Positions 1-13,344 of a DNA stretch of 64,000 bases are shown here, in pieces. The stretch's first letter is position 1. Every line of letters starts with the position of its first letter. This stretch comes from Axinella damicornis (taxonomy: Eukaryota; Porifera; Demospongiae; Axinellida; Axinellidae), in contig OZ007511.1 in NCBI GenBank assembly GCA_963931865.1, positions 14,018,774 to 14,082,773 of the forward strand, in the 5' to 3' direction. The translations under genes were made by a program, and so were the position numbers. The notes beneath the pieces were generated by a model. The model did no database searches and was not told the origin of the DNA. It saw only the letters and a list, made by a program, of their open reading frames with translations.

Positions 1-3000
1 CATCTACTGTAAGTAAGATCATGTCTCTGAACTGGATGAGAGCAGCTAGAGTGGTCGTGATCTACGTACCCTCTCATGGTTGGGTGAATGTTTCAGAGCT
101 TTCATGAACTCCTCCACAGCCTGGTGGTTGGATCCGTTCTTCACGAGGCTCCACCCACACAGGAAGTGGAGCTCTGACTTCTCAGCAGGGGTGAGGGGTG
201 TGCGTGAGGTGGAGGAGGAGGAGGAGGGCGTGACAGGACGGAATGTGACGGGGGTACGCTTGGGTTTCACAGGTGGGTGGTACTGCAGAGAGAGTAAGAT
301 CATCATGCAACTGTACAAGAATTAAGTTAATCAAAAGATGTTTCTCTGTTGGATATTCAATGTAGGATCTTCAGGAAATGTTTCATTTGTGAACAGTGCA
401 TACTCTGCTATGGTACCCACTCACAGCAGTTTGAAGTGCCAACTGGAAGTTGTCTGCAGCACTGTCAAAGTGCCCCGCCTTCAGGTGTACCTTGCCCAGG
501 AGAGAGAACATGGCGGGCGATTTGGGCAGACCCTTAAGGAGGGAGACGGCCTGGGGTACGGAGGGCAGAGGAAGATCAGGGTGTGAATCCGAGATTATGA
601 GAGATCACTGGAGATTACTGGAGAGTAGTGGAGATAGAGATTACTGGAGGCTACTAGAGATTACTGGAGATTACCGGAGATTACTGGAGATTGATCAGAA
701 CTCCATTGACTCATATGGAACATGGCTGGTGACAAGGGTACAGCAGTATGTATACATCAAGCCATGAGCCTCAGGCTAATAGACCATACCAATGATCAGT
801 TTTGGGTACCTCTTCGTGATTGTCCAGGAATGACTCCACCAGAGCCCTCTGCATCCTGGACTGATCAAACCCACTGCTCAACTTCGCTGCAATCCTGCAA
901 TAGTAACGTCACCAGTAACATCACCACCGTCAGTAACACACCTTCTCCACAATCAGCAGTGACAACAACACCAATACAACAAGATGACTGCTGAGAGAAG
1001 CGTATGATACGCAGAGCTCAAAGAAGCAGTTGATGCAAAGAAGCAGATCTGACTGGCCAATGACTCAATGTATCAATGGGAGAACCCAGGATGGAAACAT
1101 GGCATGAAAGGTCATAGCCTGTTACGTTACGTTACCTGATGTGCAGTGCCGCCATGTCGAACTGCTTAAGCCTCAGGTAGAGCTCTCCCTGCACAGCAAA
1201 CAACCATTGACAATTCACAGCCTACTGGTATTAATACAAGATTGTCCGCACATCATACAAGCAACAGAGCATTCCCAGGCCTTCTCACCCCCAGCGTTTT
1301 ACTGCAAGCGACGAGCGCTTGGGTGAGAAGGCCTGGGAACGAGGTGAACATTGTAGCTCCCCTGCACAGCAAACCAGCCAGTTAGACACACTGGCAGGCA
1401 CACACTGACCAGTATGGCATACTGACCTTGTGGAGATAGTGAGTTGGATCATTGGGTTCCAGGTGGATGGCTCGGGTGTAGTCCAGTATGGCCTCCACAC
1501 ACTACACGGTGAGGAACACTGGACACTCAAATGTACACACACTGAAGTAGAAATAGTAATCTTGGGGACCGTAGGGGGTTCCTACTATTGCCATTCTGCT
1601 ATCCCTACATGTCGTTACATTTATTATTATTCAGCAAAGAATCTTGGGGTCAATATTTAGTGAGCTATAATATATATAGTTCACTATAGTTCACATTACG
1701 CCATAGTGTGTAATACTGTGTATCATGTTATCAAAGGAGTAAATCCCCATAATCTGTATACAGTGGATATCGAGTTATCAACTCTGTAATCTATAGCAGA
1801 TTACAGTGGGTATTAACACAGTAAAACTCTGTAATCTATAGTGGAGTACAGAAGTATTAACCATTACCTTATCATCCCTCTTGAGTGCCTCAGCACGGCA
1901 GAGGTATGCCCGAATGCAGGTCGGGTCCACAGCAAGCGCAGCTGAGAAATAGCGTGCTGCCCGGGATGTGTTGTCCCGGTGCATGAGGTGCACCTGGCCA
2001 GCGCAGATGTAGGGGGAGGGGAGGGAGCGGTCGAGGCGCATGGCCGCCTCAAAGTCAGACAGAGCCTCATCGTAGCTGGGTACACACATCAGAGAGAAGA
2101 AGAAAGGACTGTGGTACGGCCTTGTTGTAATGGATTCATTTAGCATTTTGTTCAGAATGTCGGTGCAAATGGACCAGATATCACGATCAATTACTAAAAT
2201 CTCAAAAGGGGTTTATAAATTACCCTTTCTTTGAGGAATTCGGATTTCTACTACAGAGTGAGGCAGTGCTATGACATAATGTGACTTACTAAAATCCATT
2301 TCTAAGTTAATGAAAAGCACTAAAGTGCAAACCCTCGGCATTTGGTAGCTTTCTTAGGCTCACAATCATCACTGCAACGTGCCCTCCTTTTAATACACGC
2401 AAAGGCATGGCCACAATCACAAACCGCCCTCTTCGCATGCACTGTACTACTGCACCACACTTTGGACATGTCTTTCTCAGACGCATAGACCATACAGACT
2501 CCATTGTCAGCCACCAGCGGCAGTAGATACCAACCTACAGGGTTCTCGCCAGAAATCTACATCCAAATGGTGCATGATGTATGAATTACATGTAGTGCAT
2601 ACGTGAATACACGCAGAAGAGCCTCACGCGAAGCGAGTGGGCATTGTCGTATTCACAGCCTGGTAAAGATATTCATGTAGCTCACTCTGACTAGGTAAGT
2701 ATATTCATGAAGCAACCAGGAAACCCATAATCAATTGCATGTTGGACAAAATGGCGGACATTATCGCAGTAAGCAAGAAAATTGCATGTTGGACAAAATG
2801 GCGGACATTATCGCGGTAAGCAAGAAGCGCTCTAGCTTCCTAACTAAGTATTTTTTAGGAAAAACGCCAGTTTTAAATCCATGTATGCATCCCGCTTGTA
2901 CCGCTAGTGCCTTTAGTTCTACGTTTACTAGCACCAGTTGGCAGATAAGTTTCTTGGACAAACAGACAGACAGACAGACAGACACACAAAACGACTACAG

Positions 3001-6000
3001 TAACCCTGTGCGCATGCGCGCCGAGGGTTAACTAATTCACTGCAAAGTTAAAGTTGGGGGTTAACTCAGTCGACTATAAGTTGGGGGTTAACTCAGCCGA
3101 CTATACTAGGTACCATTTCATCTGTGTGTAGAGGATGCCTCGGTGTACGTGTGCCTGAACATTGCAGGGAGAGTCATCCAACAGGAGGCTGGTACTGAAG
3201 TCCCTCAGTGCCTGGTTTGGCTCACAACTGGAGGTACGTAGAGGGGACGGAAGTTCACATGGCCCAGCAGCAAACACACATACATACAATCATAGCTGCT
3301 GAGATTAGCTTACATAGGGTATGTGTACACACATTGCCAGTCTCATTCCCAGGTCGGCTGGCCTGGGAATGAGGTCATATTTTGTCAAGATCAGCTGGTC
3401 TGGGAATGAGGTCATTATTTGTCCTGGACAGCTGGTCTGGGAATGAGGTCATATTTCGTCAAGGTCAGCTGGTCTGGGCAGTGACTCATAGTACTAGCCA
3501 TAGGCTTCCCACAAAGGTGGTTAGACAAGTGACAAACAAGGGCCACACCCTTCCATGTAGATATTGTCATGATTTAGTGCTTTCTTGGGGAAACACTGCA
3601 TACAACTCATTGCCAAGAGCTGTGCACCTTCTCAACAGGCATCCTCTGAAGTAGAATGCCTGTGCTCCATTTGGGTCAAGGTGAATGGCCGCTGAGAGGT
3701 CCTGAAGTGCCTCCATGAAATGGCCCTGTGGGGAGGGAGGAGGGAAGAGAGGGGAGGAGAGGTGAGAGAGTGAAGGGGAGGGGAGAGAGGGGAAGGGGGA
3801 GGGGAGAGAACAAAGGGGAGAGAAGGTAGAGGAGGGGAGGTGAGGGGAGGGGAGGGGAGGGGAGGGAGGAGCGGGGAGGTTAGAGGAAAGAGAGGAGAGG
3901 AGGGGAGGGTGGGGTGAGGGAGGAGTGGGGAGGTGAGGAAGGTGAGGGGAAAGAGAGGAGAGGAGGGGAGGGTGGGTGAGGGAAAAGTGAGAGGAGAGAA
4001 GTGAAGCGAAGGGAGAGGTGGAGGTGTAGCTCCAAAATATACACAATCACAATAGATTCATTTGTGAAGGGGTAAGAGTCAGCTATGTATATCTGGGAGG
4101 TTTGGAGCTATGTATGTACATATGCTGTAGGGGTACGAGCCACATGTAGCTACGTGTATCTACACACGAGGGACAGCAACTGACCTGGTTGTACTGTGCC
4201 CTAGCACGGTGGATTCGAGCAGAACTGTCATTCGGGTTGTGTTGAAGGAGAATGGTGGTGAAGTGCTGGGTAGCAGCTGCCCACAGTCTTTGATGTATGC
4301 GTGTATTTGCATCCGGGTGTGTGTAGGTGTTTTGTGGGTGTGTACGTGTGTGCAGAAGTATATGTGTGGTGTGTGCCACGTTGTGCGTGCACAAGTGTGT
4401 GGGAGGGGGAAGGAAAAGTGATGTGCGTCAGATGACAACTACCACATCAATATAAACTCATGAACACTCGTACCCCTGTTTGAACTTGTGCATGGCTTGT
4501 CTCCTGAGGGCCTCTGTATTGCCTGGGTCCAACACACTCACTCTGGCATAGTCACTTAGGGCTGCCTCCACCTCCCCTTGCTGTGAGTGTTGGGGGGAAG
4601 GAGGGGGCGGGAGGGCGGGAGGGCGGCAGGGAGGGAGGGAGGGAGAGGAGAGGAGAGACAATGAGTGATGTGGCTCCAGAAAGTGGAGAGTTGTACTTTA
4701 TGGAGTCCCAGTAGTAGCCTTGTTCCCAGGCCCCTCCCAGCTTTCATCGCTCTCAGTATGGGGCCTGGGAACGAGGCCTAAGTATTTGAAAGTGAAAGCG
4801 ACGCTAACAAGAAACGGTTTTGTTCAGGCTGTAATTTGGATGTTTTACTAAAGCTAGCTAGAGAGTCCGCATACAGATACGTTGATGCTTACATGCAGTT
4901 GGTGCACATTTCAACAGGCATGAAAAGTTGCGCAGTAGTTCACCACTTCCCAACTTAATACTGTGCCAGTCCATTGTCAGGCTGGCCCACTCCAGTTCTT
5001 AAGTTCAGCCTGCCTCCGCTACCAAAATGTAGTAGACCTGACCACATTTTGCAAGCTAAATCTCATTGCATCAAGGCCATGCGCCAGTGCGGGTCCAATT
5101 TTAATGTACGTGACGTCACGTATGTGTGCATTTATTGGGGTAGCCGCGCCGTAGCTTCTAGGACAAAGGAGGTTTAGCTACCCCTCCCGGGACAATTTAT
5201 CTCATTTATCTTCACTTTGTGAACTTGACAATGGATGCACTTTACAATGGATGAATGATTTATACGCACACTATGCATTTCAATTCATGGTGCGAAAACA
5301 AAACATAAAATTTGTGTATAAACAGTTAAACACCAGTGGCGGATCTAGAAATTTTGAAAGGGGGGTTCAGCAGGTTGGTTGGCACATAGACAGCGCACCG
5401 CCGAAGGTGGTGCGCAGAGCCGCGAAGCGGCGATCAGTCCGCGCGAAGCGCGGAAAATTTTTTTTACGTGTTCTTTTTAGCGATCAGGAAGCGCTCTCGT
5501 AGCATCTCTGCGCATTCTGGACACGTTCCCAGACGCAAAGAAGATCGCTTAAGTAACCAGTAAGTATCGATGTGTGGGGCTGTTAGCTTCCTTCTTTTCA
5601 TCGTCGACGGATTACAACCACGTACGTGGACAGTACAGTCGATTGAACACTGCGTTATTGCTTTATTTTCTAATTATACGTATATACAGAAACAAAAAAT
5701 AATTGATGTAAAATTAAGATTGTGTTTTGCGTAGCAAGCGTAAACCTAGCTAGCTAAAGACTATGTCTGCCTTCAGGCTTTCAGCCCGCGAACGGTCAAG
5801 GTAGGTAAGTTGCTCTTACATTTCAAACATGCAGCTTGCTTTTCTGCCTTGAGTGTACGGTCTGAGTCAAATACATTTTTTGGTTCTCCTTGAAAGGGGG
5901 GTTCCATGGAACCCTCGGAACCCCCTCTGGATCCGCTACTGAACACTGTCCGCTCTGATCTGTTCATGCAGATTTCAGCTTGAACTTCTCGTAAGGTCCA

Positions 6001-9000
6001 GCTCCAAATTGACAGTTGACTGTTCCTCCACCAGAGCCGGAAAATGCATCGACTCCTTTGCCGTCCATACGGAGGTAGACTCCGGGAAATTGTACGGATT
6101 GAACGCTAAACGAATAGTCTCCACCGTTATACATGAGCTTGAACTTCTCGTGCGACTGAGCTCCGAACTGGCAGTTGACTGTTCCCCCACCAGAACCAAC
6201 AAATGCAGTGACTCCGTTGCCATCCATACGGAGGTAGACTCCGGGGAACTTCACAGACTCGATGGAGTAGTTGCAACTGTCGACGCAATCGATTTTGAAC
6301 TTTTCATACGGGCCAGCTCCGAACTGGCAGTTGACTGTTCCCCCACCGGGACCGACAGATGCAGTGACTCCGGTGCCATCCATGCGGAGGTAGACTCCGG
6401 GAAATTGCACGGATTCCAATGTGTAAGTTCCACTGGGGATAGACATGCTGCATCAAATTGCCAGCGCGCAGATTCAACGACGTTTGACGGTGAAGCTAAG
6501 GCCGATTTCCAGCACTTGCCTTTCGCTCGTATTTATAGCGCGATTTCTGGTCCACAAAATGGCCGACAGGAAGTTGCGCCCGCGCATAGCGCATGTGCAT
6601 GCAATTGAAAGCTATTTACGCTGATCAACTTGCTATTATTGACCTCTATGGAGTATTACAATGAACCACACAGGCAGGGGCAGTGGTATTGGAGACTGCT
6701 GATAGTTACTGACAGAAGCTGGCCCAGATACAACAAACTACTTACCATATGTGGCGAGGGATTCACTTGCCACCATCGATTGAAGGGCCAGAAAATTCCG
6801 ACATAATAGAAATAGCTACTGTAATTTAGTTGTGGTGACTCCCTCATAGATTATATTATGCATGTAAAATGATATGGGTCAGTTCCTCTTGATATCATTT
6901 GTCTTGCAACCTAACTATAGTATACTAGGGTAAAACAACTCTGTTGTGCGTATATAGAGGTACAAACCCCTTCCTACGTACTTCACCACTGCATTTTCCA
7001 AGGTGATATTCTGTGTCTCCGTGCAGGGAGTACAGTGCTCCCAGCAAAGAGAGTACACTGAGTATGTTGTGTCTGATTTGCAAGATGCACACTGCGCATG
7101 TAATATTGGAGATGGACTCGGAAAGTCGCACTGGTTATAACTTCTAAAATGCAGGCTTTGAGGTGTGTACCTTTCATTGTGTGTCAGCTTCTCGACCTTA
7201 GACCAATGTCAGCTACCGTTGTAATGTCCTCTAATAGGGATACCATGGGCAAGCAACCTCTTCTATTGTCTGGGGCAGCTCTGATGAAGATCTATATACA
7301 ACGTTGTACCTCAGTTCCTGATCTGAAACATAATCTATCATCGAGTCAATGTTCATAATGTTTAGTTTCATTATGAGGTATTGTACCCCACTCATTCTAA
7401 TGCAGCTGGCAGTCTCTGACTTGTCTAGTATGAAGAATGGGCTGATTACTGGGAATCTGACCTGGCTAGTATGAAGAATGGGCTGATTACTGGGAATCTG
7501 ACCTGGCTAGTATGAAGAATGGACTGATTACTGGGAATCTGACCTGGCTAGTATGAAGAATGGACTGATTACTGGGAATCTGACTTGTTCATCTGGTGTA
7601 CGTTTCATTCAATCCACAATGTATTGTTTCCAGACCTCCCGTCAATCATCGTCTGCAAACATTCAGTGCAGCTATCCATTACACACTGCACTGGATCCCC
7701 TTGTCAAAACACAAGCCTGTTTCGGACTCTTTGCCAAGTAGGTCTCCAGTCTGCCAAGGATCGTATTTTATCCCAACTACATCAGCTTGTAAGCAAACTG
7801 CCAGATGGAATGCCCATGCACACGTCTTCGAAGCATCAAGGAAGCAAAGCAACAAAAACAAACCGGAGACTTAGAGGGTTCATCAGAATGGGGCTCATTC
7901 CTGAGTGTGCACATACACAAATGAATCATAATATTATTGTAGGGGGAAATCCCTAATGGCGGCAACTCTAACCTTGATCATGGATTGAAAGTCACCAAGA
8001 ATATGAGAGGGGACGGCAATGCACAATGCCTGGGATATGGTACAGGCAAGCCAAGCTACTGAAAACTAGCCGTACTAAATGACACTGAACTTCACATCTG
8101 GTATTGCAGCTACTGTAGGTATGTGCGGCCGGGGCTGCTCTTATGAAGGTTTTCACACTCATCTCCATCAGACCACGATATGTAAACTGTCTGTCTTCTC
8201 TGATGGATGTCACCACCAACAGTTGGGGTGAGAATAGCCGGCAGTAGCTGAAGCAGGTCGTCCGCTTCACAGTACAATTTCAACAGAGTCTACTGACTAG
8301 CGGTCAACAAGGCAAGACACAGCAGCCTACACATTTCCAATCAGACGTTATGCTAACTCAGTCTCAGACCGTGGCTCTTGCAATTATAGCCTCACTTTGC
8401 TAGCAAACCGCCACCAAGTATCACCTCATACACAATGCATCTCACGTGACATCGCCGCCCCACATGGCACCCTCCTACTGATATGGCTGAGGTAACCCAG
8501 CCAGCACAACTGACACGAAGCACTATCAAACTATCAAACTGCAGTACTGCATGGCCAACTGAAAGTCAGCCTTGAAATGTTATGCTAACCTTCTCATGCA
8601 GTTCAGCTCTGAGGAAGTAGCTCTCTGGATCACCGGGAAGGAGGTTTATCGCCTGCGGGGAAGGAAAGGACATGGATCGACAGCTGAGTGTTTGTCGGCC
8701 ATTAAACAGGTAAGGCGATCCCAAATGCCAATGGACCAGTTGTGCCTATGTTATCAAAATTTGGCAGGGACTCAACTAGACATCATACAACCTTTACGAT
8801 TTTTTTGTCAGACCTGAGAAACAATTAATGGTGTGTGTACTATTAATTTTGATGGTTCCTGAATTTGTGACTGGAAGTAAACACATCGCTTGCTTGGTAC
8901 AGCAAGCAGGTGTAGCAGTACTAGCAAGAATCTGGTCTAACTGTGTACTTGACTATACCTGAGAGCAGTTGTAAATGGCCCCGGAGATATCTCCCAGTTT

Positions 9001-9192
9001 TGACAGAAGACTAGCCCTACAGTGGAGGACACACACATTCAGCAAAAATGTTCAACATTCTACAGGGATGTCTACAGGGAGAGATTAAGGACAGACGAGC
9101 GTACCTGGATCGAAACGCTCCAAAGTGATGCTTGTTGTGCCTTAACAATGACTGCAAATCGTCCAATGCAGCCTGGGTGTGTGTGGTGTGAG

Positions 9193-9262
<70 letters not shown>

Positions 9263-10272
9263 ATGTGTGAGGGTGGTATAGTGTGCCATGAAGCTCAGAC
9301 ACTGTGTACGCTGTACGCACTTGTTCATCAGATTGCAGCAGGAATAACATGTGTCTCTGCCAGTACGCATCTGACAGTGAGGGCTCGAGGGATAGGGCTC
9401 TGTGGAGGTGTGTGTGTGTGTGTGTGTAAGGAGGGAGTGAGTGGAGAGGGAGAATGAGAGGGAGGTGCTTGCAACACTATAATAGCACACATGTACATAC
9501 ACAGACGGTACTGTTCTGTGTACCTGTCCAAATCTTCTCTGGACTCTCGCAATCTTCCAAGCTGCAGAGGACATGGCAAGGAACACAATGAAGGCCAAAG
9601 TTCGGACCATAGTGTAATTGACGTTCCATGTTGCTAAGAGCAGCTACCATGTTACACCTACCTTCCTTAGTAAGGCCCCTCTACGACACAGCTGCACAGC
9701 TACAATGCTGGGATCCTTGGTACCCTCCGACATGGTCTTGGATAATTCCTGAACCTCTCCCTCGTATTGCTACAGTGACAGAAAGAGATAGCTGGTGTTG
9801 GGCCAACACATTAATTGTTGTTCCTCAGTGGTAGAAGAATTTGTTGTTTGTTGTTTGTTGTTCCTCAGTGGTAGAAGAATTTGTTGTTTGTTGTTTGTTG
9901 TTCCTCAGTGGTAGAAGAATTTGTTGTTTGTTGTTTGTTGTACCTCAGTGGTAGAAGTATCGGAATCGGGTAGTGGCTCCAGATCTACCAACTCTGACCT
10001 CTTCTTCTCCAGCCGCTCATCTCTCACCACCACCTCATTACGTCTGCAGAATGGAAGACGATCCAGTATACCCCAGTAAAACTCTCAGTATAACATTAAA
10101 TGCACAACAGGTGAGGTGCTGGTGTCACTAACGTTTCTCTCTTGTGTTCCCGCCGTCTTGGTTTGATTGCTTGGCTGCCAGAGTACAGCTCAGCGACAGC
10201 TACGAGTGCAGGGATGGATGATCATCAGAGGGCTCACAATCCCCCCACTCCCACTCCACCAACCCCCCCCCC

Positions 10273-10303
<31 letters not shown>

Positions 10304-10627
10304 ACACACACACAGGTTTGTTTGATCATGAAAAGCAGTGTGCTAACTCAACTGTAACAGTTCTAGTACTGTACGTGATGTATGTGACACTTCCTGTTGA
10401 AAATATCTATCTATCAGTAAGTGGCTAACAATTTAACAAATCGTACCATTCCTGCACTCCTCCAGGACCTCTGGGAACCACCTGTCCCACCATATGTCAT
10501 ACGCCCACTGGTAGGGATCTGCATGAGGGCTGCAGGCATGAGACAGAATGTAAATACCAATACATACACAAGACTGGTTCCAAGCGAGGGGAGAGGAAGA
10601 GGAGGGGGAAGGATTGGAGGGGGAGAG

Positions 10628-10672
<45 letters not shown>

Positions 10673-11552
10673 GAAAGAGGAGGGGGAGAAGAGTGCAGGG
10701 GAGGGGAGAAGAGTGCAGGGGAGGGGAGAAGAATGCAGGGGAGGGGAGAAGGATGTAAGGATGGAGAGGGGAGACAGAGGAGAGACGGGTGCAAGGTGCA
10801 AGGGAGGGGAGGGGAGAAGGTGCAAGGGAGGAGAGGAGGACATGAGAAGGGATAAGGGGTGACAGGAGGAAATGGGAGGAGGAGGAGGAGGAGGTACCTT
10901 GCTCCCTGTGCAAGCATGAAGGAATCAAAGTTCTTCACTGCAGGCTCACTCAGCTTCCGTGACCTCATGACTGGAGGCCCGTCCAGTGACGTCAGCCGCA
11001 GCAGTTCATTGTTGAACAATGGGAAAGAGCATCTCCTGCAAGAGAGGAGTGTAGTGGTGAGGAAGGGAGAGAGGGAGTTAGGGGGTTTGTAGTGTGTTGA
11101 TAATCCCTCACCTCTTGAGTTGTCGAGGTGGCAATGTCAGTAGCTCCCTGGCACGCTGGGCTCTCGACTGCATGTGGACACGGTAATAATGATCACTGGG
11201 ACACAAGGTAACCTCCTCAGAAGAAAGGTTTATCCTAGCCTCCTCCCAGGCTGCGTGGGACTACAGTCTATGAAGCTCTACTTTGTNNNNNNNNNNNNNN
11301 NNNNNNNNNNNNNNNNNNNNNNNNNNNNNNNNNNNNNNNNNNNNNNNNNNNNNNNNNNNNNNNNNNNNNNNNNNNNNNNNNNNNNNNNNNNNNNNNNNNN
11401 NNNNNNNNNNNNNNNNNNNNNNNNNNNNNNNNNNNNNNNNNNNNNNNNNNNNNNNNNNNNNNNNNNNNNNNNNNNNNNNNNNNNNNACATACACAAGACT
11501 GGTTCCAAGCGAGGGGAGAGGAAGAGGAGGGGGAAGGATTGGAGGGGGAGAG

Positions 11553-11592
<40 letters not shown>

Positions 11593-12867
11593 GAAAGAGG
11601 AGGGGGAGAAGAGTGCAGGGGAGGGGAGAAGAGTGCAGGGGAGGGGAGAAGGATGTAAGGATGGAGAGGGGAGACAGAGGAGAGACGGGTGCAAGGTGCA
11701 AGGGAGGGGAGGGGAGAAGGTGCAAGGGAGGAGAGGAGGACATAAGAAGGGATAAGGGGTGACAGGAGGAAATGGGAGGAGGAGGAGGAGGAGGTACCTT
11801 GCTCCCTGTGCAAGCATGAAGGAATCAAAGTTCTTCACTGCAGGCTCACTCAGCTTCCGTGACCTCATGACTGGAGGCCCGTCCAGTGACGTCAGCCGCA
11901 GCAGTTCATTGTTGAACAATGGGAAAGAGCATCTCCTGCAAGAGAGGAGTGTAGTGGTGAGGAAGGGAGAGAGGGAGTTAGGGGGTTTGTAGTGTGTTGA
12001 TAATCCCTCACCTCTTGAGTTGTCGAGGTGGCAATGTCAGTAGCTCCCTGGCACGCTGGGCTCTCGACTGCATGTGGACACGGTAATAATGATCACTGGG
12101 ACACAAGGTAACCTCCTCAGAAGAAAGGTCTATCCTAGCCTCCTCCCAGGCTGTGTGGGACTACAGTCTATGAAGCTCTACTTTGTAATAGCACTCATTT
12201 GCTACTTGGCTCTTCCCTAATATGGTATTGTGCGTCTGCAGCTTTGTTTAAACTGAAACACAAGGACTCTTGGTTCCCCTGAGAGCGTGACCCCCCCCCC
12301 CCCCACACACACACACACACACTCACACACACATACCAGAGCACTCTTGGTTCTCCTGAGAGCGCGAACCCTGCCAGTAGCGCCACCCTTGTGATGCACA
12401 ACAAGGGAGGGATACAGATGATGTAGACAGTGGGAGTGGGAATGAATGGTAGCACATCTGTCACGCACATAGCAATTCCGGAAAATTGAACATTGTGAAC
12501 TCATTCTCAGGACTCGGCCATGAATGACCAATTCACACCGTTGTGTCCCAATGGTTCCTCAGCATGCAGAAACCATTATCATGTGAATTTGTTAGTGCTC
12601 CCCCCCCCCCCGTGTAATTTGTACTGATTAAGGCAAAAGCATGTAACTAACTTCTGTGTACTTTCAATTCACAACTGTTACCATTAAAGCTTTCATGGGT
12701 GTGAAGTTTGAGAATGGCTAGGGCCAGCGCAGCGCTATTGATTAGAATTTTCAACGTCCGGAATTACTACTGTACATGCAAATTAGTGTCATAATTATGT
12801 ACCCTCTCAGTGTTTGCCGCTGTAGCTTCCTGGATGTAATAGTGAAGGAAGATCCTGAGGGGCAGAG

Positions 12868-12903
<36 letters not shown>

Positions 12904-13154
12904 GGGAGGGAGAGGGAGGGAGGGAGGGAGGGAGGGAGGGAGGGAGGGAGGGAGGGAGGGAGGGAGGGAGGGAGGGAGGGAGGGAGGGAAGGGAAGGAAG
13001 GAGGAGGGAGGGAGGGAGGGAGGGAGGGAGGGAGGGAGATGTGTACTCTTGTGCTACTATGGCTGGCTTCAGTGGCTTATGCCATAACTCACCCTCCACA
13101 AACTGGCTGGAGCCTTCCACACTCAGAGTCTGCATTGAAGGATGAAGGGAGGCA

Positions 13155-13189
<35 letters not shown>

Positions 13190-13313
13190 CAAGTTCTCCT
13201 TGCACAAAACCTTGGACTAAGTGACTAACCATCACTCTTCCTCGGATTGAGCTGCTTGGATTGGTGGTGAGCTGCCAATTGTTCTCTCTGTCTCTCAAGC
13301 TGTGTGTGTGTGT

Positions 13314-13344
<31 letters not shown>

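Noticed and set aside
6009..6608. 199-residue plus-strand ORF
   Set aside because: Antisense of the beta-trefoil gene.
8597..8710. Plus-strand exon [20 protein letters not shown] with good acceptor and donor
   Set aside because: The opposite strand at 8652-8590 gives a TPR exon ([18 protein letters not shown]) that fits the gene around it; the plus-strand reading has no partners.
10414..11092. Poly-Pro and poly-Gly ORFs
   Set aside because: Caused by poly-G and GGGA tracts; only the exons at 11037-10899 and about 10530-10438 within them look real.
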